From Chloroflexi bacterium 44-23 (lineage in GTDB: Bacteria; Chloroflexota; Anaerolineae; Anaerolineales; Anaerolineaceae), in the NCBI GenBank assembly GCA_001899005.1, contig MKUW01000028.1:491163-555162 (forward strand): a stretch of 64,000 nucleotides of DNA, read 5' to 3'. A program made the position numbers and the translations under genes. Positions 8,662-16,897 of this stretch are shown here, in pieces. Below the pieces are notes generated by a model. That model made no database searches. It had not been told where the DNA came from and saw nothing but the letters and a program-made list of their open reading frames with translations. Positions within the stretch are counted from its first letter, which is position 1. Each line of letters opens with the position of its first letter.

Positions 8662-9371
8662 AAAAGTATTTCTGGGTAGCCTTAGTCCTGGTGGTTATCT
8701 TTTCGGCTGCATTCGCCTTCTACTATTTCGTCCTGCGCTCGCAGACCTCCAACCGTTCCGCTAAAGTTATCGAATGGATTCGCCATCCTGAAGACCACCC
8801 CGAATGGGCTATGCAAGCATTACAACAATGTGATGATGCACCCTTTACCTTTCCTACGCATGGTTTTGTGGGCTATCTCTGGGATGATTCATTTCGCCCG
8901 GGGCATCGTCATCAGGGACTGGACATTTTCGGGGGCAGCGAAGCCGGTTTGACGCCTGTTTACGCCGCGGCCGATGGCTATCTGACCCGTGAAGTTGGCT
9001 GGAAATCGACCGTCATCATTCGCATTTCGCATGATCCTTTGCATCCGCAAAATCAAATTTGGACCTATTACACCCATATGGCAGATCCGAATGGAAAGGC
9101 GTTCATAGTTGATGATTTCCCGCCTGGAACAGCTGAAATGTTCGTTAAAGCGGGCACATTATTAGGTTATCAGGGCAATTACTCCGGCACAAACGCTGCT
9201 CCTACCGGCGTGCACCTGCACTTCTCAATCGTCAAAGATGACGGCCAGGGCAACTACTTGAATGAATTGGAAATTGAAAACACGCTTGATCCCTCGCAAT
9301 ATTTTGGAATGCAGGTAAATGCAAAAAATGATCCTGCGCCGATTCCACTCTGTCAGCCTTCACTTCCCTGA
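8658..9371 (+). CDS. M23-family peptidase, membrane-anchored
   Basis: A 237-residue protein with an N-terminal transmembrane or signal segment (residues 4-26) and a LytM/M23 fold. The zinc motifs are visible: HQGLDI (HxGxD) and HLHFS (HxH), with an intervening LGYQGN-type core. Enzymes of this family cut glycyl or peptide bonds in peptidoglycan or act as activators. The ATG at 8658 overlaps the miaB stop as ATGA, so translation is coupled, and I prefer it to the upstream in-frame start inside miaB. Physical linkage to miaB has no obvious functional reason. Confidence 0.85.
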   Translation: MKKYFWVALVLVVIFSAAFAFYYFVLRSQTSNRSAKVIEWIRHPEDHPEWAMQALQQCDDAPFTFPTHGFVGYLWDDSFRPGHRHQGLDIFGGSEAGLTPVYAAADGYLTREVGWKSTVIIRISHDPLHPQNQIWTYYTHMADPNGKAFIVDDFPPGTAEMFVKAGTLLGYQGNYSGTNAAPTGVHLHFSIVKDDGQGNYLNELEIENTLDPSQYFGMQVNAKNDPAPIPLCQPSLP

Positions 9372-9402
9372 TAAGCACAAATTATAAATTTGATAAGTTC
9401 TA

Positions 9403-9485
9403 TTCAATAAAACGGAGTTAAGGTGTATTTTAGGCGGGTGATCGCCCGCCTAAAAACACCCTGACCTTAATTTTTGAAATGATAC
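9403..9485. repeat. palindromic dispersed repeat A, copy 2
   Basis: About 83 bp. Near-palindrome centred between 9441 and 9442 on GGCGGGTGATCGCCCGCC, flanked by TAAAAACAC arms, with conserved outer ends TTCAATAAAACGG and GAAATGATAC. It matches copies at 7168 and 46521. It follows the M23 peptidase stop and could act as a hairpin at the end of that mRNA. Confidence 0.8.
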
Positions 9486-9610
9486 ATTGGATAATCATTT
9501 CGAAGCTTTGAGGGAATAACCTCCCATCAGAGTGGCTGCTATTCAACACAGCTTTATAACCTATAATTAATTTATGTAAAGTTACAACAAAGAATTGGGA
9601 GGTTTCCTGC

Positions 9611-10423
9611 TTGGTTTCATACCACGATCTTATGACCGGCTTTCGGAAATTATCCATTGAACCGCAAAAACCTGTCATTGTACACACCTCGCTCTCCGCT
9701 TTTGGTAATATCCGCGGAGGAGCCGCTACCTTGTTAGGCGTTCTCCTTGCAATTTTTCCGCGCGTTATGATGCCAGCTTTTACCTTTAAAACCATGATCA
9801 TTCCGGAAATCGGCCCGCCATTGAATGGCTTGCAATACGGTCAGGGCAAAAATCTGAACCGCATGGCAGAAATATTTGAAAAAAGTATGCCGGTCGATTC
9901 CCTGATGGGGGATGTGGCCGAAACTATGCGCCGTCATCCAAAAGCCCACAGATCCAGACACCCAATCCTCTCATTTAGCGGAATTGGCGTCTATAAAGCG
10001 CTCACCTCCCAAACCTTACAGACACCTTTTGCTCCCATCGAATATCTCATGAATGCAGAGGGCTGGGTTATTCTGGCGGGAGTGGATCAGAGTGTCAATA
10101 CCAGCATCCATCTGGCGGAACACCTGGCCGGCAGAAAAAGTTTCACACGTTGGGCACTTACTGAATCTGGCGTTGTATCCTGCCCAGGCTACCCGGGCTG
10201 CTCGGATGGTTTCACGCAGTTGGATGCGGAACTGAAAAGTTTAACCCGCACTGTCTTTGTAAATGGTGCTGAAATCAAAGCCATCCCATTGGCAGAAATG
10301 ATGGCGAAGGGTATGGGCATTATTCGCGAAGACCCACAAGCGCTGTTGTGCTCGCGCAACAGCTGCCCGCGCTGTGATGCAATCCGGACTACAACGAGAC
10401 AAGCTAAATATACACGCGTATGA
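9611..10423 (+). CDS. AAC(3)-family N-acetyltransferase
   Basis: A 270-residue member of the antibiotic N3-acetyltransferase fold: VIVHTSLSAFGNIRGGAATLL near the N-terminus, PAFTF, a SRHPILSFSGIG segment, APIEYLM, GVDQSVNTSIHLAEHLAG and the C-terminal FVNGAEIKAIPLAEM. Characterised relatives acetylate aminoglycosides at N3, but many environmental members are untested. The start is TTG, chosen because GGGAGG at 9597-9602 lies eight bases upstream. The C-terminus carries CSRNSCPRC, three cysteines that could bind metal. It stands alone, with no other resistance gene nearby, so I do not infer resistance. Confidence 0.8.
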   Translation: MVSYHDLMTGFRKLSIEPQKPVIVHTSLSAFGNIRGGAATLLGVLLAIFPRVMMPAFTFKTMIIPEIGPPLNGLQYGQGKNLNRMAEIFEKSMPVDSLMGDVAETMRRHPKAHRSRHPILSFSGIGVYKALTSQTLQTPFAPIEYLMNAEGWVILAGVDQSVNTSIHLAEHLAGRKSFTRWALTESGVVSCPGYPGCSDGFTQLDAELKSLTRTVFVNGAEIKAIPLAEMMAKGMGIIREDPQALLCSRNSCPRCDAIRTTTRQAKYTRV

Positions 10424-10710
10424 CAAAAATCAACAAACGCTTTTATGCTATACTACCTTCTAGATACTCCTTTCTAAAATCGAGGCAGCTCTTTTGTTAA
10501 GAAGAACCCTCCAAAAACAAATACAATATAAATACAATCGCTCTTCAACTTAGAATCGTTGCATACAGCGGATAGGGCAGGTCTAATGCTGAGGTGTGAG
10601 TATGAGAATTAAAACACCAATGAAAAAGGACTCAATCGACCAATTTCACATTTTTATTGAACCCAAAGTTACGTTGCACTCTGTGTTTTCAGCAATTATT
10701 AAGAGGCCTT

Positions 10711-12288
10711 ATGAATCTTGATCAAACCAAATCTTCGCTAGAGCTTTTGCTTACGATCAGCCGTGAACTGGCAACCACTCTTGAATTGCGGGAAGCACTT
10801 AGCAAAGTCATTTTGCTTTCAATGCAAAATGTAAGTGCAGAACGGGGTAGCCTGATCGCTATCAATGCCAACCAGGAGCCAATCGAAAGCGTCATCATCA
10901 CCGAAGGCAGCCGCATCGTTCCGACCACTAAAGAACAGGCTACCACCATTTTAGAAAAAGGGTTGGCCGGTAGAGTAATGAAGACGCAGCAGCCGGTGTG
11001 GATAGCAGATACCAGCCACGACGAGCGTTGGCTGCAAAGGCCGGATGACGCTGTTGAAAAAAGCGGTGCGAAATCAGCAATGTGCCTGTCTCTGAAAGCC
11101 AGAGATCAATTGATTGGCGTATTAACCATCGTGCATCCACAGCCAAATTATTTTAATGAAGAGCAATTTGCCTTGCTACAAACGATCGGCGATCTGGCAG
11201 GGATGACCATTCATAATGCAGCCCTTTTTGATTCCCTTCAGGCCAGCAATCAACGCTATCAGGAATTGTTTGAAGACAGCATCGATCCCATTTTTATTAC
11301 GGATTTACATGGCAAAATTTATGAAGTCAATCGTCAGGGTCGCGAATGTGTCGGCATTCTCAACACTCAGAACGTTTATAATATGCGCGATTTTCATACC
11401 ATCAACTGGCAAGAGGTTGGTGAAGACTTCATCCACCTGGTTGCGGGTAAAACAGCAAATTATGAATCTGAAATGGAATGTCTGGCACAAAAATTAATAC
11501 CGGTGGAAATCCATGTCCGTAAAGTTATGATTAACAATCAGGAAGTTTTGCAGTGGATCGTGCGCGATATTTCTGAAAGAAAAGCACTCGACAGCCTGCG
11601 TGAAGACCTGATGGCCATGATTTATCACGATTTACGCTCACCGTTGGCCAACATTGTGTCCAGCCTGGATATACTAAATGTTCTCCTTCCCCCGGATGAC
11701 GGCCAAATTAAACCAGTCTTTCAAATTGCTGTGCGTTCAACTGAGCGCATGCAGCGCTTAATCAATTCTTTGCTGGACATTAAACGTCTCGAATCTGGCC
11801 AACCAATTACCAATTTGAAGTCGATATCACCCAAAGCTCTCATTATTGAATCGGTCGAGACCGTAGAACCAATCAGCACCAGCAAGCATCAAACCATCGT
11901 TCAAGTCCTTCCAGCCAGAATTCCAAGAATTGAAGCAGATGAAAGTATGTTAAAGCGAGTTGTTGTTAATATATTGGAAAACGCCATAAAATTTTCTCCA
12001 ATGGAAGGCAAAATTGAAATTGGCTGCCAGCGTGAAGGCAAACAGTTATTAATCTGGATAAAAGACTCCGGACCCGGCATTCCTGATGAAGCCCGTGACC
12101 GCATCTTTAATAAATTTACCCGTTTACAGGCCAAACAATTTCCAAAAGGGATTGGACTTGGTCTGGCATTCTGTAAACTGGCCGTAAATGCGCATGGTGG
12201 TAAAATTTGGGTGGAAAGCACCAGCGGTCACGGCAGTCAATTTAACATTCTGCTCCCATTAAAGCAACCTGCCATTCTCAATACCTAG
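10711..12288 (+). CDS. GAF-PAS sensor histidine kinase
   Basis: A 525-residue cytoplasmic kinase with no transmembrane segment. An N-terminal GAF domain covers about residues 10-175, a PAS domain about 185-300 (ending in IVRDISERKALDSLR), then HisKA with phosphoacceptor His306 in YHDLRSP, and HATPase_c with N-box NILENAIKFSP, G1 DSGPGIPD and G2 GIGLGLAF. The ATG at 10711 follows AAGAGG and is preferred to a TTG 18 codons upstream. It opens a four-gene run, but no response regulator is adjacent, so its partner must be encoded elsewhere. The ligand of the GAF/PAS domains is unknown. Confidence 0.9.
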   Translation: MNLDQTKSSLELLLTISRELATTLELREALSKVILLSMQNVSAERGSLIAINANQEPIESVIITEGSRIVPTTKEQATTILEKGLAGRVMKTQQPVWIADTSHDERWLQRPDDAVEKSGAKSAMCLSLKARDQLIGVLTIVHPQPNYFNEEQFALLQTIGDLAGMTIHNAALFDSLQASNQRYQELFEDSIDPIFITDLHGKIYEVNRQGRECVGILNTQNVYNMRDFHTINWQEVGEDFIHLVAGKTANYESEMECLAQKLIPVEIHVRKVMINNQEVLQWIVRDISERKALDSLREDLMAMIYHDLRSPLANIVSSLDILNVLLPPDDGQIKPVFQIAVRSTERMQRLINSLLDIKRLESGQPITNLKSISPKALIIESVETVEPISTSKHQTIVQVLPARIPRIEADESMLKRVVVNILENAIKFSPMEGKIEIGCQREGKQLLIWIKDSGPGIPDEARDRIFNKFTRLQAKQFPKGIGLGLAFCKLAVNAHGGKIWVESTSGHGSQFNILLPLKQPAILNT

Positions 12289-12296
12289 AGGTATTC

Positions 12297-13160
12297 ATGC
12301 AAGAAATCTCAAAACACATATTTATTGAAACCCAATACCCCGGGGTTACTTTGGGCGCCATTGGCCGTAAGCATGGTTTGATTCTGGTTGATTCCCCTTT
12401 CCGCCAGGATGATTCCCGCTCCTGGAGATCGGCATTGTTAAACTTAAGTGGCGGTGTTGCGCGCATGTTAATTCAACTGGATGCCCATATGGATCGTACA
12501 ATGGGCGCCAAAGCACTCGAATGCACCATTGTCAGTCACCTGGATGCTGCCAGTGCCTTTCAAAACCGGCCTGCCTCAATCAAGGCGCAGACTATTGATG
12601 CCGGTGCAGAGTGGGAAAGCTTTAACGGACTCGGAAGTATCCGTTGGGGGACTCCTCACATTACTTTCAGTGACCAAATGATCGTACATTGGGATGAAAG
12701 ACCGATCCGCATTGAACATAAACCTGGCATTTCAGAAGGCTGTATTTGGGTTGAGTTGATCGAAGAAAAAATTCTCTTTCTGGGTGATGCGGTCGTCAGC
12801 CAGCAAACCCCTTTTCTCGGTTACGCCGATTTTCCATTGTGGATCAGCCACCTGGAACACTTACAAAGCCCAAAGTATCAGGAATATATCTTTGTTGGCG
12901 GTCGCAATGGATTACTGACCCAGGAAGACATTCATAACCAAATTATCTTTCTTAACCTCGCCAACGACCAGTTATTAGATCTGGCATCATTCAAAGGCAG
13001 CCTCGATTCCGTCAGCAAATTGGTGCCCGGCTTAATGAAACGAATACCTGGTATTCAACCTGATCAATACGAACTGTTTGCCAAACGGTTGGCTTATGGG
13101 TTGCAGAATAATTACAGCCGCAGATTTCTTGATAAAAGTTCCCGTCGGGAAAGCCAATGA
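12297..13160 (+). CDS. MBL-fold protein with altered metal motif
   Basis: A 287-residue metallo-beta-lactamase-fold protein eight bases after the kinase. The HxHxDH motif reads D-A-H-M-D-R (LDAHMDRTMG), so the first and last metal histidines are replaced by Asp and Arg. Later motifs survive: HKPGISEGCIWV for the second-site histidine and FLGDAVV for the bridging Asp. A C-terminal helical region follows. The fold also occurs in flavodiiron and glyoxalase-type enzymes. Here one metal site is probably weak or changed, and it may act as a partner of the kinase rather than a hydrolase. Its stop overlaps the next start. Confidence 0.75.
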   Translation: MQEISKHIFIETQYPGVTLGAIGRKHGLILVDSPFRQDDSRSWRSALLNLSGGVARMLIQLDAHMDRTMGAKALECTIVSHLDAASAFQNRPASIKAQTIDAGAEWESFNGLGSIRWGTPHITFSDQMIVHWDERPIRIEHKPGISEGCIWVELIEEKILFLGDAVVSQQTPFLGYADFPLWISHLEHLQSPKYQEYIFVGGRNGLLTQEDIHNQIIFLNLANDQLLDLASFKGSLDSVSKLVPGLMKRIPGIQPDQYELFAKRLAYGLQNNYSRRFLDKSSRRESQ

Positions 13161-14269
13161 AAACAACGAGCACTGCGGATCTCCAAAGCAACCTGTGTTC
13201 TCCTGGCTCATTTTCTCCGGCAGTAGTTGCAACCCGAGCCGCATTGGATGAATCGGTTCATTTTGCTGCCATAGCCATTGTTACAATCCAGAGCACTTTG
13301 GTTGCCTCACTCGGTGATCCAGGACTGATCGCGTATATGCGCTCCTCCTCCAAACCTCTTCAGGCTTTGCCGTTAGTTGAAAATGGTGGGGTGGAAGCCT
13401 TTAACTTGACTTTGCAGGAAATTGCGCTGATGTGTGCTTCCCACGAGGGCAGTGATGAACATGTACGAGTGGTCAAAGAGATCCAAGCCAAAACCGGTGT
13501 GGCTGAAAGCGATCTGTTATGTGGTACCCACCCGGTCAGTAATCGTGCTACCGCAGATGCCATGCTGTTCCGTGGTGAAGAACCAACACCAAACCGCCAT
13601 AATTGTTCGGGCAAGCACACCGGCTTCCTTTCACAGGCTGTTTTACGAAACCTGCCAAAAGAGAACTACCTTGAACCCTCACATCCGGTTCAGCAAACCG
13701 TCATTAACACTTTCTCTGAAATGGTGAATATGGATCCTGATGCAATTCATATCGGTATTGACGGCTGCTCTGCCCCGGTTTTCGCGCTGCCATTGTATAA
13801 CTCAGCGCTGGGAATCGCACGTTTATGTGACCCACAAAAGCTCTCACCTACCCGCGCTGCCGCCTGTAAAACCATTACGAGCGCCATGACACAATTCCCA
13901 CAAATGGTCGCAGGAGAGGGAATCTTTGATACACGCCTGATGCAGATCGGACAAGGAAAAATTATTTCCAAAAGAGGCGCGGAAGGTTATCAGATCATTG
14001 GGCTGTTGCCTGGGGCAATCGCACAGGATAGCCCTGCTCTAGGAATTGCAATGAAAGTGGCAGATGGGGATCCCAAAGAACGAGCTCGTCCGTTAATGAG
14101 TCTGGAGGTACTACGCCAATTAGGCGCTTTATCGCCAGCCCAGTTTGAACAACTGGCCAATTTTGATCGGCGCCCACTTATAAATTACCGCAAGATCGAG
14201 GTAGGCATGCTTCAACCAGTCTTCCGGTTAGATTTTCGGACTGCCTGGAAATATAAACCATCGCTATGA
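13157..14269 (+). CDS. L-asparaginase II-type enzyme (PF06089 family)
   Basis: A 370-residue member of the thermolabile, Rhizobium etli ReAII-type asparaginases, unrelated to the E. coli AnsA/AnsB fold. Family landmarks are seen in order: MRSSSKPLQALPLVE, CASHEGSDEHV, CGTHPVSN, HNCSGKHTGFL, IDGCSAPVFALPL and a C-terminal GALSPAQ segment. It should hydrolyse asparagine to aspartate and ammonia. ATGA overlaps join it to the MBL gene upstream and the endonuclease III gene downstream, so it is co-translated with both. Confidence 0.88.
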   Translation: MKTTSTADLQSNLCSPGSFSPAVVATRAALDESVHFAAIAIVTIQSTLVASLGDPGLIAYMRSSSKPLQALPLVENGGVEAFNLTLQEIALMCASHEGSDEHVRVVKEIQAKTGVAESDLLCGTHPVSNRATADAMLFRGEEPTPNRHNCSGKHTGFLSQAVLRNLPKENYLEPSHPVQQTVINTFSEMVNMDPDAIHIGIDGCSAPVFALPLYNSALGIARLCDPQKLSPTRAAACKTITSAMTQFPQMVAGEGIFDTRLMQIGQGKIISKRGAEGYQIIGLLPGAIAQDSPALGIAMKVADGDPKERARPLMSLEVLRQLGALSPAQFEQLANFDRRPLINYRKIEVGMLQPVFRLDFRTAWKYKPSL

Positions 14270-14958
14270 ATGCAGCCATTCCAAACCCAGACAAAGCTTT
14301 GCTGCAGAAAGCCCACATAATTTACGAGTTGCTATTGCAAAGATTTGGTCTGCCTGAATGGCGGTTAGCACTGGATGCCATGGATGAGCTAATTTCAACC
14401 ATTCTCTCTCAAAACACCAATGATCGTAACCGCGATATCGCTTTTAATGCCCTAAAGAATCACTTTCATGATTGGGAACAAGTTCGGACGGCGGATCTTG
14501 AAGAAATTATCAATCTGATCCGGCCAGCCGGCCTGGCCAACCAGAAAGGCGCAAACATTAAATCTGTGCTGCAGCAGATCTACCGGGAACGCGGAGATCT
14601 CAGCCTGGAATTCTTGAAATTAATGCCACCTGCAGAAGTACGTGCCTGGTTGGCTCGTTTCAAAGGGGTCGGCCCAAAAACCACAGCCATTGTCATGCAA
14701 TTTGCGCTCGGGATGCCCGCTTTTCCAGTCGATACACATGTCTACCGCGTTACCGGCAGGCTGGGTCTGCGTCCGGAGAAAATGACAGTCGAAGCTGCCC
14801 ATCAGCATCTGGCCACTTTATTTAAGCCGGAAACCTATGGGGTGGCACATTTGAATCTGATACGGTTGGGAAGAGAAATATGTTATGCCCGTAAACCTGC
14901 CTGCGAACGCTGCTTGCTAAGACCGCATTGTGATTTCTATCAACGATTACCCAAATAA
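14266..14958 (+). CDS. nth: endonuclease III-family DNA glycosylase
   Basis: A 230-residue HhH-GPD base-excision enzyme with an iron-sulfur cluster loop. The HhH motif FKGVGPKT holds catalytic Lys138, and VDTHV holds Asp156. The four cluster cysteines are Cys206, Cys213, Cys216 and Cys222 (C-x6-C-x2-C-x5-C). This matches Nth, which removes oxidised pyrimidines and nicks abasic sites. Lys138 indicates a bifunctional glycosylase/lyase. It is last in the kinase-MBL-asparaginase run and overlaps the convergent Nudix gene by 19 bases at its 3' end. Confidence 0.9.
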   Translation: MNAAIPNPDKALLQKAHIIYELLLQRFGLPEWRLALDAMDELISTILSQNTNDRNRDIAFNALKNHFHDWEQVRTADLEEIINLIRPAGLANQKGANIKSVLQQIYRERGDLSLEFLKLMPPAEVRAWLARFKGVGPKTTAIVMQFALGMPAFPVDTHVYRVTGRLGLRPEKMTVEAAHQHLATLFKPETYGVAHLNLIRLGREICYARKPACERCLLRPHCDFYQRLPK

Positions 14959-15551
14959 CGCAGCCATTCAATCTGGTTTCCGGATAACTGTGGCTTGGGT
15001 TCCAAAGCCACCCAGCGCAAAAAATAAGTCAACCCACCATCCCCCTGATAAGACCAGCTTGGTTTTGTTTCCTCCTCACAGGCGATCACGTAAAAATGAC
15101 GCTGGAATTCGCGGGTGAGAAACTCACTCGGCAGCCAGCCATCAACTTCCAAAAGAGTTTTTGCGGGAGTCTGATTAAAATCGGTTTCTTTGTAACGAAT
15201 GTGCGTAAAATTGACTTTTCGCTCGAAGGTTTGCAAATGCATCCCGCGTGTAAAGAGGGGGCCAATTCGCTGAGCCGTCGCTGCCGGCCAACCCAGGCAG
15301 CGCATGGTTTGAGTCAGAATCGCCTCATTTGCACTATTGAATTGATGATCCACCCCCACTTTCTCTACAATGGAAAGTTGTTTTAAACCGGTTTCTTCGC
15401 GAACTTCTCGCAAAACAGCATTTTCAGGCGTTTCGTCAACTTCAACGGTCCCGGCTGGAATTTGCATACCCGTGTAGGGGTGATCAAATATCAATATTTC
15501 CGGCCCTGATGCTGATGGCCGGAGGATGAATGCACTTACTTTTTCAATCAT
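14940..15551 (-). CDS. Nudix hydrolase
   Basis: A 203-residue protein with a complete Nudix box, G-x5-E-x7-REV-REETGL, at about residues 34-56. The family cleaves nucleoside diphosphates linked to another moiety. The substrate is not deducible. The C-terminal 70 residues, rich in aromatics (WSYQGDGGLTYFLRWV), extend the usual 150-residue core. It is convergent with nth and shares 19 bases with it. The nth neighbourhood makes nucleotide sanitation an attractive guess, nothing more. Confidence 0.85.
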   Translation of the reverse strand: MIEKVSAFILRPSASGPEILIFDHPYTGMQIPAGTVEVDETPENAVLREVREETGLKQLSIVEKVGVDHQFNSANEAILTQTMRCLGWPAATAQRIGPLFTRGMHLQTFERKVNFTHIRYKETDFNQTPAKTLLEVDGWLPSEFLTREFQRHFYVIACEEETKPSWSYQGDGGLTYFLRWVALEPKPQLSGNQIEWLRYLGNR

Positions 15552-16009
15552 CTCAACCAGCCGTTTTTAATTTATCTGATTGGATCTTAATCAATCGACT
15601 CAAGTAGCCATTAACACACGACAGTAACACCTCTTCCTCCAGATATCCGGAAAAAAGCGTTACTTGCATGTAAGTTGAATTGCTACTATTAATCATTTCG
15701 CGATTAATCCTTGAGTCTTGTTCATCCTAAGTATACTACTTCAAATTTCAAGAAAACAATGCCCAGTGCATCAAAATGCAAAAATCATTTCTGTTCATTA
15801 AACATTTTTTGTCTTCAAGTTGTTTGTAAGACTTCCAGTTTTTAATAATTAATCCTATTTCCACATCTCCGTCTCTTCAACTCTTCTTTCAAAAAAATAT
15901 GACCAATTATGTCAGAGTTTTATTAATTCTACCCGGCTGTGCTTGTCTTTTCCTTTTAAAGTGTTACAATTCGGGATTGAAAGATTTGTTATTGTGTTAG
16001 AGGTCGTTT
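15552..16009. other. intergenic region, AT-rich
   Basis: Contains the start region of the Nudix gene and the promoter of the FmdB-like gene. I see no RNA gene, repeat family or convincing reading frame. Confidence 0.5.
15943..15970 (+). promoter_or_regulatory. promoter of FmdB-like gene
   Basis: TTGTCT (15943-15948), a 16-base spacer and TACAAT (15965-15970) lie 40 bases before the ATG. Confidence 0.5.
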
Positions 16010-16315
16010 ATGCCAATCTATACATATCGCTGTGATAACTGCGGTGTACAATTTGATAAAAAACAATCCTTTTCTGACCCTGTTCTAAAAATATGTCCTG
16101 AATGCGGGAAAAAAGGCATCCATAAAATCTATACGCCTGTAGGTATTGTCTTTAAGGGATCGGGGTTTTATGCCACAGATAACCGGTCTCCATCCGGACA
16201 AACGAGCAAGTCGCATGCGGAAGAAAAAAGCAGCCCTGCCCCTGCCAGCGAAGTGCCCAAAACAGAAAGTAAGAGCGAGAATCCCAAACCATCTGATACC
16301 GATAAAAAATCATAG
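16010..16315 (+). CDS. FmdB-family zinc-ribbon protein
   Basis: A 101-residue protein that opens with the FmdB pattern MPIYTYRCDNCG and has a second pair CPECG, giving one four-cysteine zinc ribbon in residues 8-37, then KGSGFYATDN. The C-terminal 45 residues are a low-complexity Ser/Lys/Pro/Glu tail. The family was named for a putative regulator near formamidase genes, but most members have no known role. It is monocistronic, with its own promoter and a terminator just downstream. Confidence 0.88.
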   Translation: MPIYTYRCDNCGVQFDKKQSFSDPVLKICPECGKKGIHKIYTPVGIVFKGSGFYATDNRSPSGQTSKSHAEEKSSPAPASEVPKTESKSENPKPSDTDKKS

Positions 16316-16342
16316 CCAGAGGATACCATTACAAAAACAAAA

Positions 16343-16367
16343 CACCCGGTCAATCCCGGGTTTTTTT
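16343..16367 (+). terminator. intrinsic terminator of FmdB-like gene
   Basis: ACCCGG and CCGGGT pair around a short loop and are followed by seven T residues. Confidence 0.75.
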
Positions 16368-16555
16368 ATGCGTGATCCGGTATACGCATGCGGTACAATT
16401 AAATTAGAAAGTTCACAAAAAATGATCAGTAAACAAATTTCCTTTCAGTCCCTTACCAAAAAGCAAACAAAGAGGAAACACAAGCTGACCTTGGTTGCGG
16501 CACGGAATTTAAGAAATTCAATATCTATGCAAAGTATGTTTCATCCCGCTCAACG

Positions 16556-16630
16556 AATTACCAATCAACTATTTACCACTCAACTATTTACCACTCAACT
16601 AATTACCAATCAACTACTTACTCATCAACA
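16556..16630 (+). repeat. five tandem 15-bp repeats
   Basis: Five consecutive 15-base units of the pattern A(A/T)TTACCA(A/C)TCAACT: two identical central copies, two AATTACCAATCAACT copies on either side and one degenerate copy at the end. Fifteen is a multiple of three, but the surrounding frame has no ribosome-binding site or family match, so I treat this as non-coding. It lies in a 373-bp gap after the FmdB terminator. Confidence 0.85.
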
Positions 16631-16740
16631 ATGCCAAAATAGGCAGATTTTGCCAGCAAATGATAGGGTTTGATAGTCTTTTAATTCACAATTGATAGTG
16701 CAAGCAAGTTGGAAAGAACTATATTTACGGAGGATTTTAC

Positions 16741-16881
16741 ATGAGCAAAAAAAAGAACCCAAAACCAACCCCGCGGATTAGCGTGGAAGACCGGCGCAGA
16801 CGCCGAAATCAGATTCTGTTTGGCATCATGGCAGCAATTCTGATCATTTCCTGGATCGTCTCGCTTGTCGCTGTGATGTAA
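16741..16881 (+). CDS. 46-residue single-helix membrane microprotein
   Basis: A small gene with a strong site, ACGGAGG, eight bases before its ATG. The product starts with a Lys-rich segment (MSKKKKNPKP), has a basic stretch with five Arg in a row near residue 20 and ends in one hydrophobic helix (about 27-45), so it should be anchored with its N-terminus in the cytoplasm. It lies 16 bases before the DUF4173-like gene, probably in one transcript. Function unknown; it may be an accessory subunit of its large neighbour. Confidence 0.7.
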   Translation: MSKKKNPKPTPRISVEDRRRRRNQILFGIMAAILIISWIVSLVAVM

Positions 16882-16897
16882 GCCCCTCAGGAGCATA

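Noticed and set aside
9611..10423. Calling the AAC(3)-family gene an antibiotic-resistance gene.
   Set aside because: Family membership alone does not show it, and there is no resistance context.
16146..16673. 175-codon frame overlapping the FmdB-like gene and running through the tandem repeats.
   Set aside because: It starts inside a well-supported gene in another frame, crosses its terminator and is low-complexity where not overlapping.
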